Assembly (NCBI GenBank): GCA_963702565.1
Contig: CAVPDE010000010.1
Span: 434,001-498,000, forward strand
Length of the DNA stretch: 64,000 bases
Origin: CAVPDE01 sp963702565
Lineage (GTDB): Bacteria; Desulfobacterota; DSM-4660; Desulfatiglandales; HGW-15
Reading direction: 5' to 3'
The notes under the pieces: model-generated
Seen by the model: the letters and a program-made list of their open reading frames with translations, nothing else
What the model was told of the DNA's origin: nothing
The model's database searches: none
Shown here: piece by piece, positions 52,773-61,889 of the stretch
Layout: the number at the start of each line of letters is the position of its first letter
Position numbering within the stretch: position 1 is the first letter of the stretch
Program-made: the position numbers and the translations under genes

Positions 52773-53462
52773 TTACTCTTTTATAAAGGCGGAAAGAGCC
52801 TGGAATAGTTTTTGTGCTGATTCAGGCGTCTCGACCTGGCCATAGAGGATATCTTTGGGGTTGGAGGTTGTCTGGTAATAGGCCCTGTTGAGATCGAAAT
52901 CAGTCCCCAAACCTGCGCCCTCAAGAGAGACACCTGCAAACAGGCCCTTGGAGCGTGAATAAGAATAGATGCCGCCTTTCAGAAAAAGATCTGTTGCTGC
53001 GGTTGCTTGAGCGCCCACCGGGCCGGCAGCCACAGCCGCATCCACTCCCAGTTTGAAATTTGACCGCATGAACGAATCCATCGTGTTTTGTCCTATCACC
53101 ACAAGGATCAAGTCGGTGATTTGCACCCCGATTTGAAACCCAACGCTGCCTGCTCCGATGTAGACAAAAGAAGGACCGCTCCATTTCCCATCTTTGCGGG
53201 CCATGACAACACCTTTTCCGTAAGAACCCCCGACCACGAACCCTCCCTTGAACATGTCAGGGATAATGGCCACGCCAGCGCTCTGTCTTATGAGATCGTA
53301 CGCCGCTCCTGAGTCCGGTGCGTTCTTCACCTCCTCAATCACAAGACGCGCTTTGTTGACAATGACCTCCGCGTCCTCTTTCAGATTATCAGCCAAAACC
53401 TGCGGCGAACAAACCAGCCCCAGACCAACGCAGAACACAAAGATAGCGATTATTTTTTTCAT
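52773..53462 (-). CDS. SYLF/Ysc84-domain lipid-binding protein (secreted)
   Basis: 229 residues from ATG 53462 (GGAGGGAGATC ribosome site). The signal peptide MKKIIAIFVFCVGLGLVCSP is cleaved after QVLADN-like sequence. The SYLF domain follows: GVAIIPDMFKGGFVVGGSYG, GKWSGPSFVYIGAGSVGFQI, VKLGVDAAVAAGP-like and GLFAGVSLEGAGLGTDFDLN. SYLF domains bind phosphoinositides in eukaryotes; the bacterial role is unknown. It follows the selenoprotein gene after 69 bp on the same strand. Confidence 0.9.
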   Translation of the reverse strand: MKKIIAIFVFCVGLGLVCSPQVLADNLKEDAEVIVNKARLVIEEVKNAPDSGAAYDLIRQSAGVAIIPDMFKGGFVVGGSYGKGVVMARKDGKWSGPSFVYIGAGSVGFQIGVQITDLILVVIGQNTMDSFMRSNFKLGVDAAVAAGPVGAQATAATDLFLKGGIYSYSRSKGLFAGVSLEGAGLGTDFDLNRAYYQTTSNPKDILYGQVETPESAQKLFQALSAFIKE

Positions 53463-53531
53463 GATCTCCCTCCAAGCCAATTCGTTTCGCGGTATTTTAG
53501 CTTTCACGCTCTCGAGTGTAAAGCGTTCTTT

Positions 53532-54872
53532 CTATACCGCCTTCACCAACTGATTGGCCGCTGTCAGCAGCGGATCCCAGGAAGGGCCGAAGGGCGGCGC
53601 ATAGGCCAGGTCCGATTGGCCGAAATCCTCGACACTCATCTTCGCGTGGAGAGCCACTGCCGGTGCATTGATCCTGTGGGCCGCGCCCTCTTTCCCCACC
53701 ATCTGGGCTCCGAGGAGTCGGCCGGACTTTTTGTCCCCCACCAGTTGCACGCTGATCACGGAGGACCCGGGATGATTGTGTGCCCTGGACCGGCTCTGAA
53801 TCACGACTTCCGCCGGTTCAAAGCCTGCCTTTCTGGCTTCCTCCACACTCAGCCCGGTCCGCGCCACTTCAAGGTCGAAAACCTTGAACACAGCCGTCCC
53901 TGCAACCCCCTGGAGTTCGACCTTGCCCCCGAGCACATTGTCTGCCACGGCCCACCCTGCCCTGTTGGCCCGCAGGGCAAGGGGGATCCAGGTCCTCTGG
54001 CCTGTGACCACATGAAAGGCATCGGCACAATCCCCGGCAGAGTAGATGTCCGGATCAGAGGTGCGCAGTATGCTGTCCACGGCAATAGACTTATTAGGTC
54101 CAAGTACAAGGCCTGCATTCTCAGCGAGTTCGCTGTTGGGCCTCACTCCTACGGCCACAAGAACCATGTCTCCGTCGAGCTGAAGCCCCGGGCAAAAGAG
54201 GCCGAGGCCCTTCCCCTTTTTCTCGATTCTCTCGATGGGCCGTCCCAGGTGGATCTTCACCTGATTCGCCTCCACCTCCTTTTTGACGATGGAAGCGAGC
54301 TGTTCGTTCATCCAGGGGATAAAAATAGGCCGCGGCTTGATCATCTCCACCTCAATGCCCCGGGCTCGGAACGCCTCACCCATCTCAAAGGCAATGTACC
54401 CCATTCCGAGAATCACCGCCTTCTTCACATTCTGATTCTCGATAAAGGCTTTGATCTTTCTGCCTTCCTCCAAGTTCTTGAGAGCCATGACTCCCGGGGA
54501 ATCGATCCCGGGAAGGTCTGGAACAATGGGCCTTGCCCCTGTGGCGATCAAGAGCTTGTCATAGGAGATGTGAAAAGGTTCGCCCGCCCTCGTTCTTCCT
54601 GTGACGGTCTTCCCCGAAGGGTCGATGGCCTCCACCCTGTGCTCGATTCTTACGTCAATGCCCTGCTTCTCTTTGAACACGTGAGCCTTTCGAACAATCA
54701 GATCATCCATGTCCCTTGCCGCGTCCGCGACATTGTAGGGCATTCCTCAGGCGCTGTAGGACACATCTTTGGTCTGTTCGAGGACAACGACCGCCGAATC
54801 CGGCTTGTTCCGTTTGACCCGGCTGGCCGCGCTCATGCCGGCTGCATCGCCACCGATCACGACAAAATCCAT
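53532..54872 (-). CDS. CoA-disulfide reductase-like flavoenzyme with probable selenocysteine at the active site
   Basis: 446 residues from ATG 54872 (AGGAGG site), reading through one in-frame TGA at 54747-54749. The first 41 codons give MDFVVIGGDAAGMSAASRVK and then VSYSA; the TGA is codon 42, followed by GMPYNVADAA. In CoA-disulfide reductases this is the single active-site cysteine in S-x-x-x-C-G-x-P-Y. The NADH site is AVILGMGYIAFEMGEAFRAR, the FAD aspartate lies in DIYSAGDCADAFH, and the dimer domain ends in AYAPPFGPSWDPLLTAANQL. Without recoding the gene would be cut after 41 residues. A SECIS-like hairpin follows the TGA. It probably reduces CoA-disulfide, polysulfide or peroxide with NAD(P)H. 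Confidence 0.88.
54713..54740 (-). promoter_or_regulatory. Candidate bacterial SECIS element
   Basis: In the mRNA the stem GUCGC/GCGGC closes the loop GGAC, which starts 21 nt after the UGA; CCCU and AGGG pair below it across a small internal loop. Bacterial SECIS rules as I know them ask for a loop 16-37 nt after UGA with a G in its first two positions, and both hold. The approximate span is nucleotides 7 to 34 after the UGA. Confidence 0.7.
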
Positions 54873-55038
54873 AACCAACCTCCTAGATAAAGATCTCATT
54901 CTCAAAAAAAGGCAGGGGGAGTGTTTTGTATTTTTATTTTTTCAGAGGCAAAAGGCAACCGTTTAATCCGTCTCCTCTTGACTCTAAGTCACACGGGATA
55001 ATAGACTTGGCGGGAGTCTTGCGTCAAAGGAGGTTGAG

Positions 55039-55803
55039 ATGGCTGGATGGAATATTGATTTTTCTGGTAAAGTGGCTTTGGTGACAGGGGGAAGCCGAGG
55101 GCTGGGAAAGGCGATTGCTCTGGCAATGGCCGAGAAGGGAGCGACAATCGTAATCTGCGGCAGAAAGCAGGAGAACCTGGACAAAGCCCTTGCGGAGCTC
55201 AAAACCAAAGGCGCTGAAGTCCTGGCCCAGCCCGCCAACATGGGAAAGTTTGACCAGGCGGCCTCCCTTTTCCGAGCCATTGAAGGGAAATTCGGAAAGC
55301 TGGACATTCTGGTCAACAACGTGGGCACCAACCTTCTCACGCCCTCTGTGGTTGAAGCAGACGAAGGGCTTTGGGACAAACTCCTCGAAACAAACCTCAA
55401 GAGCGCGTTCCTGGCCAGTTCCATGGCTTTTAAGCTCATGAAAAAAGCCGGAGCAGGGAAGATCATCAACATCTCGTCCATCGCAGCCAGGAAAGCCGCC
55501 AGGGGCATGGGAATCTACTGCATTGCCAAGGCAGGGCTCGAAATGCTCACAAAGGTCCTGGCAGTGGAATTGGCTTCGGATCACATCCAGGTGAACGCGG
55601 TCGCGCCTTGCGTGGTGAGAACCCAGTTCAGCCAGCCCTTCTGGAGCAACGAAAGTATCCTGCAGGAAATTTTGAAAACCATCCCTTCGGGCCGCATTGC
55701 AGAACCGGATGACGTCGTAGGAGCGGTGCTGTTCCTGGCATCGAACCTTTCTGATTTCATCACAGGCGAGATTCTGGATGTGGACGGCGGATCGATGGCC
55801 TAG
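55039..55803 (+). CDS. Short-chain dehydrogenase/reductase
   Basis: A 254-residue classical SDR with GGAGG ribosome site. It has the cofactor motif VTGGSRGLGKAIALAM, NNVGTNL, the catalytic Ser in INISSIAARKA and Tyr-x3-Lys in GIYCIAKAGLEML. It ends in FITGEILDVDGGSMA. It reduces or oxidises a carbonyl/alcohol with NAD(P); placement between a CoA-disulfide-type flavoenzyme (divergent) and the fad genes suggests an acyl or alcohol intermediate but does not prove it. A weak promoter, TTGACT-18 bp-TAGACT, lies at 54978-55007. Confidence 0.9.
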   Translation: MAGWNIDFSGKVALVTGGSRGLGKAIALAMAEKGATIVICGRKQENLDKALAELKTKGAEVLAQPANMGKFDQAASLFRAIEGKFGKLDILVNNVGTNLLTPSVVEADEGLWDKLLETNLKSAFLASSMAFKLMKKAGAGKIINISSIAARKAARGMGIYCIAKAGLEMLTKVLAVELASDHIQVNAVAPCVVRTQFSQPFWSNESILQEILKTIPSGRIAEPDDVVGAVLFLASNLSDFITGEILDVDGGSMA

Positions 55804-55808
55804 GAACG

Positions 55809-55857
55809 GAGCACAGCGCACGGGACACGGTGCAAGGTACACGGCGCATGGTACAAG
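55809..55857. repeat. Heptamer array downstream of the SDR gene
   Basis: Seven units in 7-bp phase: gagcaca, gcgcacg, ggacacg, gtgcaag, gtacacg, gcgcatg, gtacaag. There is one arm only. The unit type matches the left arm at 42177. Confidence 0.85.
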
Positions 55858-55908
55858 GCTATTGATGATTCACCACGGCACAGAGGTCACGGAGGGAAGC
55901 TTGTTTTT

Positions 55909-55938
55909 TTCGCCTTTCGGGAGGTACCGAAAGGCGAA
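55909..55938. repeat. Perfect 12-bp hairpin between the SDR gene and fadN
   Basis: ttcgcctttcgg-gaggta-ccgaaaggcgaa. The T-run precedes it on the plus strand and does not follow it in either direction, so it is not a standard terminator. The rest of 55860-56100 shows short repeats (56028-56047 and a four-unit heptamer run at 56049-56076) and no gene. Confidence 0.55.
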
Positions 55939-56027
55939 AATCACCCCTCATGTCCTAGAACTATGCACGGTTCAGTGGCCAGACGCATATGGGTAGAACC
56001 TTATTCTGTTCTAACATCGTTGCCGCC

Positions 56028-56076
56028 TTAGGCTCCGCCTGGCTTTTTCAACCTGCAACAAGCGACCTCCAACTCG
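56028..56076. repeat. Short dispersed repeat copy B and four-unit heptamer run
   Basis: ttaggctccgcctggctttt (56028-56047) matches copy A at 26536-26555. It is followed by caacctg, caacaag, cgacctc, caactcg (56049-56076) in 7-bp phase, complementary in type to the gttgcag units at 11362 and 39233. Confidence 0.5.
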
Positions 56077-56101
56077 CGCCCCTTTGGGGCAACAAAAATG
56101 T

Positions 56102-56156
56102 TTGACACGTCAAAATTTCTATGTTACTTTCATTGAAATGAATGATTATTCATTCA
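56102..56156 (+). promoter_or_regulatory. fadNAE promoter with FadR (TetR)-type operator
   Basis: TTGACA (56102-56107), 17-bp spacer, TACTTT (56125-56130), then the palindrome TGAATGATTATTCATTCA (56139-56156) over the predicted transcript start. The palindrome fits the B. subtilis FadR consensus TGAATGAMTANTCATTCA at all but one position. FadR there is a TetR-type repressor released by long-chain acyl-CoA and controls fadNAE, the same gene set as found here. Confidence 0.78.
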
Positions 56157-56252
56157 GCAAACAACGATTTTCCTTAAAATATCAGCAGGCTAAGGATTTC
56201 TTCCCTAAAGAAACGGAACCGCACAACGACCAAACCCCCAAGGAGGACCCTC

Positions 56253-58682
56253 ATGAACAAGAAGATCAAGAAGGTCGGAGTGATTGGCGCAGGGGTCATG
56301 GGCGCAACCATCGCCGCTCAGCTTGCCAACGTCGGCCTGGAGACCCTTCTCCTCGACATTGTTCTTCCACAGCTTTCCGACGACGACAAGAAGAAGGGGC
56401 TTACCCCGGAAAGCAAGGAGTTCAGGAATAAACTAGCGACAAACGGTGTTCAGGGCGCCCTGAAATCCAAACCCGCCTCTTTCTATGTGCCGGAGAACTC
56501 CAAGCTCGTCACCATCGGCAACATGGAAGACGATCTCAACCGCCTCAAGGAGGTGCAGTGGATCATCGAGGTCGTGGTGGAGAGGCTCGACATCAAGAAG
56601 ATCGTCTTTGAAAAGCTTGAATCCGTCATGACCCCCGGCACCTTCATCACCTCCAACACCTCGGGGATTCCTGCTAAGGCCATGCTGGAAGGCCGTTCGG
56701 AGAATTTCAGAAAACACTTTGCCATTACGCATTTTTTCAACCCTCCGCGATACATGAAACTCCTCGAGATCGTTCCGGGGCCGGACACCCTTCCGGAAGT
56801 CGTGCCCACACTGGTCGAAGTCTGCGAGAAGATCGTGGGTAAAGGCATTGTTTACGCGAAAGACACTCCCAATTTCGTGGCCAACCGCATCGGCATCTAC
56901 AGCATGCTCTCTGTCGTGCGCACCATGATGGATCTCGGGCTGACCATTGAGGCGGTGGATGAACTCACCGGGCCGGTGGTGGGCAATCCCAAGAGCGCCT
57001 CCTTCAGGACGGTTGATCTCGTGGGTCTGGACACGATCATCCATGTAGCAAACAATGTTTATGAAGGGGCGGTGGCCGACGAGAAGCGCGAGATGTTCCA
57101 GATGCCCGACTTCATCAAGCAGATGACGGAAAAGAAACTCCTCGGCCAGAAAACGAAGCAGGGGTTCTACAAACGGGTCGAAGAAAACGGCAAGAAGGTC
57201 ACCCTCTCCATTGACTACAAGACTCTTCAGTACAAGCCTCAGCAGAAAGTCAAGTTCGCTTCCCTTGAAGCGGCCAAGCCCATTCCCGGCACTGCCGGCA
57301 AGATGAAAGCCCTTTATTTCGCTGACGACGTCGCCGGTCAGTTCACCTTCCGGACCATGTCCGACGTGCTCATTTACTCTGCCAGGCGCATCCCGGAAAT
57401 CGCCGACGACATCGTGAACGTGGACAATGCCATGAAATGGGGCTTTGCACGGAAAATGGGACCTTTCGAAGCCTGGGATGCCCTGGGCCTGGAAGCTTCT
57501 GTGGCCAAGATGAAGAAGGCGGGATTGGAGATCCCCGCATGGGTCCAGGACATGCTCGCTGCGGGAAAGAAGTCTTTCTACAAGCGGGAAGCAGGGGCCC
57601 TTTTCTTCTATGACATTCCATCGAAAGACTACAAGCCTGTTCCTGTCAAGCCAGGGATTATCCTGCTTCCCTCCCTCAAGGAAAGGAAGAAACTCATTAC
57701 CGGCAACAAGGGCGCATCCTTGGTGGATATCGGCGACGGCGTGGCGTGCCTCGAATTCCATTCCAAGATGAACGCCCTGGGTGATGACATCATTGGCATG
57801 ATCACCAAATCCGCGGATATCGTGAGCAAGGATTTCCTGGGCATGGTGATCGCCAACCACGGCGAAAACTTTTCCGTAGGCGCCAACCTGGCCCTGGTTC
57901 TCTTTGCCGCCCAGGAAGAGGAATGGGATGACCTGGAGTGGGCGATTAAGCTTCTTCAGGATGGGCTGATGAAACTCAAGTACCTGGACAAGCCGGTCGT
58001 GGCAGCGCCTGCGGGTATGGCTCTCGGCGGCGGGTGCGAAGTCTGCCTGGCCGCGGACCGGGTGCGCTTTGCGGCGGAGACCTACATGGGGCTTGTGGAA
58101 GTGGGCGTGGGGTTGCTCCCTGCAGGCGGCGGATGCAAGGAAATGTTGATTCGAAACACAGAGCACCTCTTTGAGGTTCCGCCGGGCGGAGTCTACCCCA
58201 AGCAGATCGAGTTGATGCCCTATGTGGCAAGAGCCTTCGAGACCATAGCGCTCGCCAAAGTGGCCACTTCCGGCCCTGAAGCGATCAAGATGGGTTATCT
58301 GAGACCCGCGGACAAGATGACGGTCAATCGCGACTTCCTGATCGAGGATGCCAAGAAGACCGTTCTTGCCATGAACCAGGAAGGGTATGTGCCGCCAAGA
58401 CCCATCGATGAGATTCGCGTGGCAGGAGAGAACAGCCTGGCCCTGATCAAGATGGCCGTCTGGACTTTGCGGCAGCAGGGTTATGCCACAGAGCACGATG
58501 TGACCGTGGCGACCAAGGTGGGATATGTGCTCTGCGGCGGCAATGTCCACGCGGACACCAAAGTGAGTGAACAGTATCTTCTGGACCTTGAGAGAGAGGC
58601 CTTCCTGAGCCTGGCCGGTGATCCGAAAACCCAGGCCAGAATGCAGCACACGCTGACCACAGGAAAACCTCTGAGGAACTGA
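56253..58682 (+). CDS. fadN: 3-hydroxyacyl-CoA dehydrogenase/enoyl-CoA hydratase, FadN type
   Basis: The 809-residue bifunctional beta-oxidation enzyme, with AAGGAGG ribosome site. The dehydrogenase half comes first: VGVIGAGVMGATIAAQLANV for NAD, THFFNPPRYMKLLEIVPGPD, and DTPNFVANRIGIYSM. The hydratase/crotonase half lies at about 480-700 with NFSVGANLALVL and VAAPAGMALGGGCEVCLAAD. This order is that of B. subtilis FadN, the reverse of E. coli FadB. It hydrates enoyl-CoA and oxidises the 3-hydroxyacyl-CoA. It is the first gene of fadN-fadA-fadE under a FadR-type operator. Confidence 0.94.
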   Translation: MNKKIKKVGVIGAGVMGATIAAQLANVGLETLLLDIVLPQLSDDDKKKGLTPESKEFRNKLATNGVQGALKSKPASFYVPENSKLVTIGNMEDDLNRLKEVQWIIEVVVERLDIKKIVFEKLESVMTPGTFITSNTSGIPAKAMLEGRSENFRKHFAITHFFNPPRYMKLLEIVPGPDTLPEVVPTLVEVCEKIVGKGIVYAKDTPNFVANRIGIYSMLSVVRTMMDLGLTIEAVDELTGPVVGNPKSASFRTVDLVGLDTIIHVANNVYEGAVADEKREMFQMPDFIKQMTEKKLLGQKTKQGFYKRVEENGKKVTLSIDYKTLQYKPQQKVKFASLEAAKPIPGTAGKMKALYFADDVAGQFTFRTMSDVLIYSARRIPEIADDIVNVDNAMKWGFARKMGPFEAWDALGLEASVAKMKKAGLEIPAWVQDMLAAGKKSFYKREAGALFFYDIPSKDYKPVPVKPGIILLPSLKERKKLITGNKGASLVDIGDGVACLEFHSKMNALGDDIIGMITKSADIVSKDFLGMVIANHGENFSVGANLALVLFAAQEEEWDDLEWAIKLLQDGLMKLKYLDKPVVAAPAGMALGGGCEVCLAADRVRFAAETYMGLVEVGVGLLPAGGGCKEMLIRNTEHLFEVPPGGVYPKQIELMPYVARAFETIALAKVATSGPEAIKMGYLRPADKMTVNRDFLIEDAKKTVLAMNQEGYVPPRPIDEIRVAGENSLALIKMAVWTLRQQGYATEHDVTVATKVGYVLCGGNVHADTKVSEQYLLDLEREAFLSLAGDPKTQARMQHTLTTGKPLRN

Positions 58683-58755
58683 TCAACCGCTGGAGGATTA
58701 TCACTCCGATCACTTGCCCATCCAGGATGGGGGGAATGAAAGGGAGGGAAACCAT

Positions 58756-59940
58756 ATGAAAGAAGCTGTGATTGTTGCCGCTTGCAGAACCGCAGTCGGG
58801 AGGGCTCCCCGGGGCATGTTGAAGGACACCCGGCCTGAATTCATGGGGACCACCGTGTTGACCGACCTCGTGAAACGTGCGGGGAATCTGGATCCCAATC
58901 TGATTGATGACGTCATTATCGGCTGCACCTTTCCCGAAGCCACCCAAGGCCTCAACCTGGGAAGAGTGCTGGTCATGTCCATGCGCTGGCCTGACCGCAT
59001 CCCAGGCATGACCGTCAACCGTTTCTGCTCTTCAGGGCTTCAGGCCATCGCCATCGGCGCTGAAAAGATCATGTGCGGTTTCTCGGACGTGGTCGTTGCC
59101 GGAGGCGTCGAGAGCATGAGCCAGATTCCCATGGGCGGAAGCATGCTCTATCCCAACCCTGCCTTGGTCGATACAAGGCCGGGCGCCTTCACAGGCATGG
59201 GGCTGACCGCAGAGAACGTGGCGGAGAAATACAAGATCACCAGGGACGAGCAGGATGAGTTCGGCGCCAAGAGCCAGCAGAAGGCGGAGGCCGCCGTCAA
59301 GGCAGGACGTTTCAAGAGCCAGATTGTTCCGATTCCCGTCAAGGTTCAGAAACAGCTCCCCAACGGGCATTTCAAGTTCGAAGAGGTGATCTTTGACACG
59401 GATGAAGGCGTGCGACCCGGAACAACCAAAGAGAGCCTTTCCAAAGTTCGCCCTGCTTTCAAACCGACCGGAACCGTGACCGCCGGCAATTCCTCTCAGA
59501 CAAGCGACGCCGCTGCAGCGGTTCTCATGATGACCAAGGAAAAAGCCAAGGAACTCGGACTCAAGCCCATGGCCACTTTCAGGTATCACGCGGTGGAAGG
59601 GTGCCCCTCCGAGTACATGGGGGTCGGGCCTGCGGTGGTCATCCCCAAGATCCTGAAGCTGGCCAATATGAAGCTGAATCAGATCGACCTGATCGAGCTC
59701 AATGAGGCGTTCGCCGCCCAGGCCATTTACTGCATCAAGGAACTCGGCATCAATGAAGCGATCACGAACGTCAACGGCGGCGCCATTGCCCTGGGTCATC
59801 CCCTGGGCTGCACCGGCGCCAAACTCACCACTCAGATCGTCTACGAAATGCAGGAGCGGAAGGCTCGCTGGGGTCTTGTGTCCATGTGCATCGGGTTCGG
59901 CATGGGCGCGGCGGCCATCCTTGAAAGAGAAGACTATTAA
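58756..59940 (+). CDS. fadA: Acetyl-CoA acyltransferase (3-ketoacyl-CoA thiolase)
   Basis: 394 residues from ATG 58756 (GGAGGGAAACCAT site). It cleaves 3-ketoacyl-CoA with CoA to acetyl-CoA and a shortened acyl-CoA. The nucleophile cysteine is in NRFCSSGLQAIAIGAEKI, the catalytic histidines and second cysteine in NVNGGAIALGHPLGCTGAK and CIGFGMGAAAILERE. It follows fadN by 73 bp and precedes fadE by 20 bp. Confidence 0.95.
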   Translation: MKEAVIVAACRTAVGRAPRGMLKDTRPEFMGTTVLTDLVKRAGNLDPNLIDDVIIGCTFPEATQGLNLGRVLVMSMRWPDRIPGMTVNRFCSSGLQAIAIGAEKIMCGFSDVVVAGGVESMSQIPMGGSMLYPNPALVDTRPGAFTGMGLTAENVAEKYKITRDEQDEFGAKSQQKAEAAVKAGRFKSQIVPIPVKVQKQLPNGHFKFEEVIFDTDEGVRPGTTKESLSKVRPAFKPTGTVTAGNSSQTSDAAAAVLMMTKEKAKELGLKPMATFRYHAVEGCPSEYMGVGPAVVIPKILKLANMKLNQIDLIELNEAFAAQAIYCIKELGINEAITNVNGGAIALGHPLGCTGAKLTTQIVYEMQERKARWGLVSMCIGFGMGAAAILEREDY

Positions 59941-59960
59941 ACCACGGAAGGAGAACGACC

Positions 59961-61754
59961 ATGGCAAAGGAAAAACTTTTTAAAGGCGGAGAGTTCTTGA
60001 TTACCGATGCTTTGCCTGAGGAGGTCTTTACCCCTGAGGATTATTCTAAAGATCAGCGCCTCGTGGCCCAATCGGCTGAGGAGTTCGCTATCAAGGAGCT
60101 TCTTGCCAGGAGCGAGCAGCTTCGGGAGGTCAACTATGAACTTCTGAAACAGCTCCTCCTGAAGGCAGGAGAACTCGGATTCCTCGGGGCGGACATGCCT
60201 GAAGTGTTCGGGGGCTCGGAGCTCGACAAGGTCAGTTCCATGCTCATTGCCGAAAAGCTCTGTTTCGGAGTCTCGGGCTTCATGGCGGCCTACGGGGTGC
60301 AAACGGGCATCGGAAGCCTTCCCATTGTTCTTTTTGGTTCCCCTGAACAGAAAAAGAAATATTTGCCCAGAATAGCGAGCGCTGAAATCGTGGCAGCCTA
60401 TGCCCTCACGGAACCCGGCCACGGATCAGACGCTTTGGGTGCCGAGGCAAGGGCCCTTCTATCGGGAGACGGCAAGCATTACCTCCTGAACGGGACAAAG
60501 CAGTTCATCACCAATGCCGGTTTTGCAGACCTCTTCATCACCTATGCGCAGATCGACGAGACGAAGTTCACCAGCTTCATTGTGGAGAGAAAGTGGGACG
60601 GCGTCTCCGTGGATGAAGAAGAGAAAAAAATGGGCATGCACGGCAGTTCCACCCGCGCCGTCATTTTCCAGAACGTCAAAGTTCCTGTGGAAAACGTTCT
60701 GGGTGAAGTGGGGAAGGGCCACATCGTCGCCCTGAACACCCTCAACGTGGGCCGTTTCAAGATCGCTCCCATGGTGGTCGGATCAGCCAAATCGATCTTC
60801 GCGGAAGCCGTGAAGTACTCCAAGGGCAGGGTTCAGTTCGGAAAACCGATCTGTGAGTTCGGACTGATCAAACAGAAACTCGCCGACATGCTCATCAAGA
60901 TTTACGTGGTAGAAAGCATGGCTTATCGCACCGCGTTCCTGCTGGATATGGCCCTGGAAGGCATTGATCCCACGAAAGCCGATGCAGGAGCAAAAACAGG
61001 CGAAGCCATCCGAAAATACGCTCTCGAGTGTTCCATCAACAAGGTTTTCGGAACGGAGATGCTCGATTTCGTGGTGGATGAATGCGTTCAGATCTTCGGG
61101 GGCTACGGGTACATCCAGGACTACCCGGCCGAAGGGGCTTACCGGGATTCCAGAATCAACCGCATCTGGGAAGGGACCAACGAGATCAACCGCATGCTGA
61201 TTGTGGACACGCTCATGCGTGCGGCCATGAAAGGCGAACTGCCGCTGCTTCAGGTGATCCAGCAGGCCACCCAGGACCTCCTCACCTTCAGGCCTGAAAT
61301 GACCGAGCCGGAAGGAACTCTTGAGAAGGAGAAGAAGCTGGTTTCCATGGCCAAGAAGATCGCGCTTCTTGCCGCCGGAGCCGCCGTGCAGAAGTACATG
61401 GAGAAGCTCGGAAATCAGCAGGAGATCATCGCCATGATCTCGGATATCATCATCGAGATCTTTGGCATGGAATCCGCCCTGCTCCGCACGCTCAAGAAGC
61501 TGCAGAAGGAGGGTGAGGAAAAAACCGAGATCCAGATTGCTGTGACTCGGATTTACATCAACGATGCCTTTGCCAGGGCCGAGTGGCTTGCCAAGCAGAT
61601 CTTTGCCTCCCTGTCGGAAGGTGAAGAGCTGAGAACCCAGCTGATGGCGCTGAAAAGGCTCAGCCGGAACACCCCGATCAACACCGTGGTTCTGCGAAGG
61701 CAGATCGCCGACAGCGTGATTCCGCTGGCCCGCTACCACCTGACCAAGATGTGA
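59961..61754 (+). CDS. fadE: Acyl-CoA dehydrogenase, FadE type
   Basis: 597 residues (GGAAGGAGAACGACC ribosome site), matching B. subtilis FadE (about 594) more than E. coli FadE. It oxidises acyl-CoA to trans-2-enoyl-CoA with FAD and passes electrons to ETF. Signatures are AAYALTEPGHGSDALGAEAR, FITNAGFADLFITYAQID, GRVQFGKPICEFGLIKQKLA and QIFGGYGYIQDYPAEGAYRD with WEGTNEINRMLI. It has a ~170-residue C-terminal extension of the long-chain class. No etfAB is in the window. Confidence 0.95.
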   Translation: MAKEKLFKGGEFLITDALPEEVFTPEDYSKDQRLVAQSAEEFAIKELLARSEQLREVNYELLKQLLLKAGELGFLGADMPEVFGGSELDKVSSMLIAEKLCFGVSGFMAAYGVQTGIGSLPIVLFGSPEQKKKYLPRIASAEIVAAYALTEPGHGSDALGAEARALLSGDGKHYLLNGTKQFITNAGFADLFITYAQIDETKFTSFIVERKWDGVSVDEEEKKMGMHGSSTRAVIFQNVKVPVENVLGEVGKGHIVALNTLNVGRFKIAPMVVGSAKSIFAEAVKYSKGRVQFGKPICEFGLIKQKLADMLIKIYVVESMAYRTAFLLDMALEGIDPTKADAGAKTGEAIRKYALECSINKVFGTEMLDFVVDECVQIFGGYGYIQDYPAEGAYRDSRINRIWEGTNEINRMLIVDTLMRAAMKGELPLLQVIQQATQDLLTFRPEMTEPEGTLEKEKKLVSMAKKIALLAAGAAVQKYMEKLGNQQEIIAMISDIIIEIFGMESALLRTLKKLQKEGEEKTEIQIAVTRIYINDAFARAEWLAKQIFASLSEGEELRTQLMALKRLSRNTPINTVVLRRQIADSVIPLARYHLTKM

Positions 61755-61795
61755 TTTCACCCTTCCCATTTACAAAAGCATCCGGTATGCTTAAG

Positions 61796-61828
61796 AGAGG
61801 GTTCGCGAAGAACCCTCTTTTTCATTTT
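61796..61828 (+). terminator. Intrinsic terminator of the fadNAE operon
   Basis: AGAGGGTTC-GCGAA-GAACCCTCT, a perfect 9-bp stem followed by TTTTCATTTTC, 41 bp after the fadE stop. Confidence 0.88.
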
Positions 61829-61889
61829 CTTGAACCGGCAGCCCCCGGTAAACCTTTGCTCCGAGGGCATTCCGGCATTGGAGTTTTTC

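Noticed and set aside
52483..52845. A 120-codon frame between the pentapeptide and SYLF genes
   Set aside because: Crosses a strong hairpin and runs antisense into the SYLF gene; no recognisable features.
56433..58649. A 738-codon minus-strand frame opposite fadN
   Set aside because: Antisense shadow; no motifs and no start signal.
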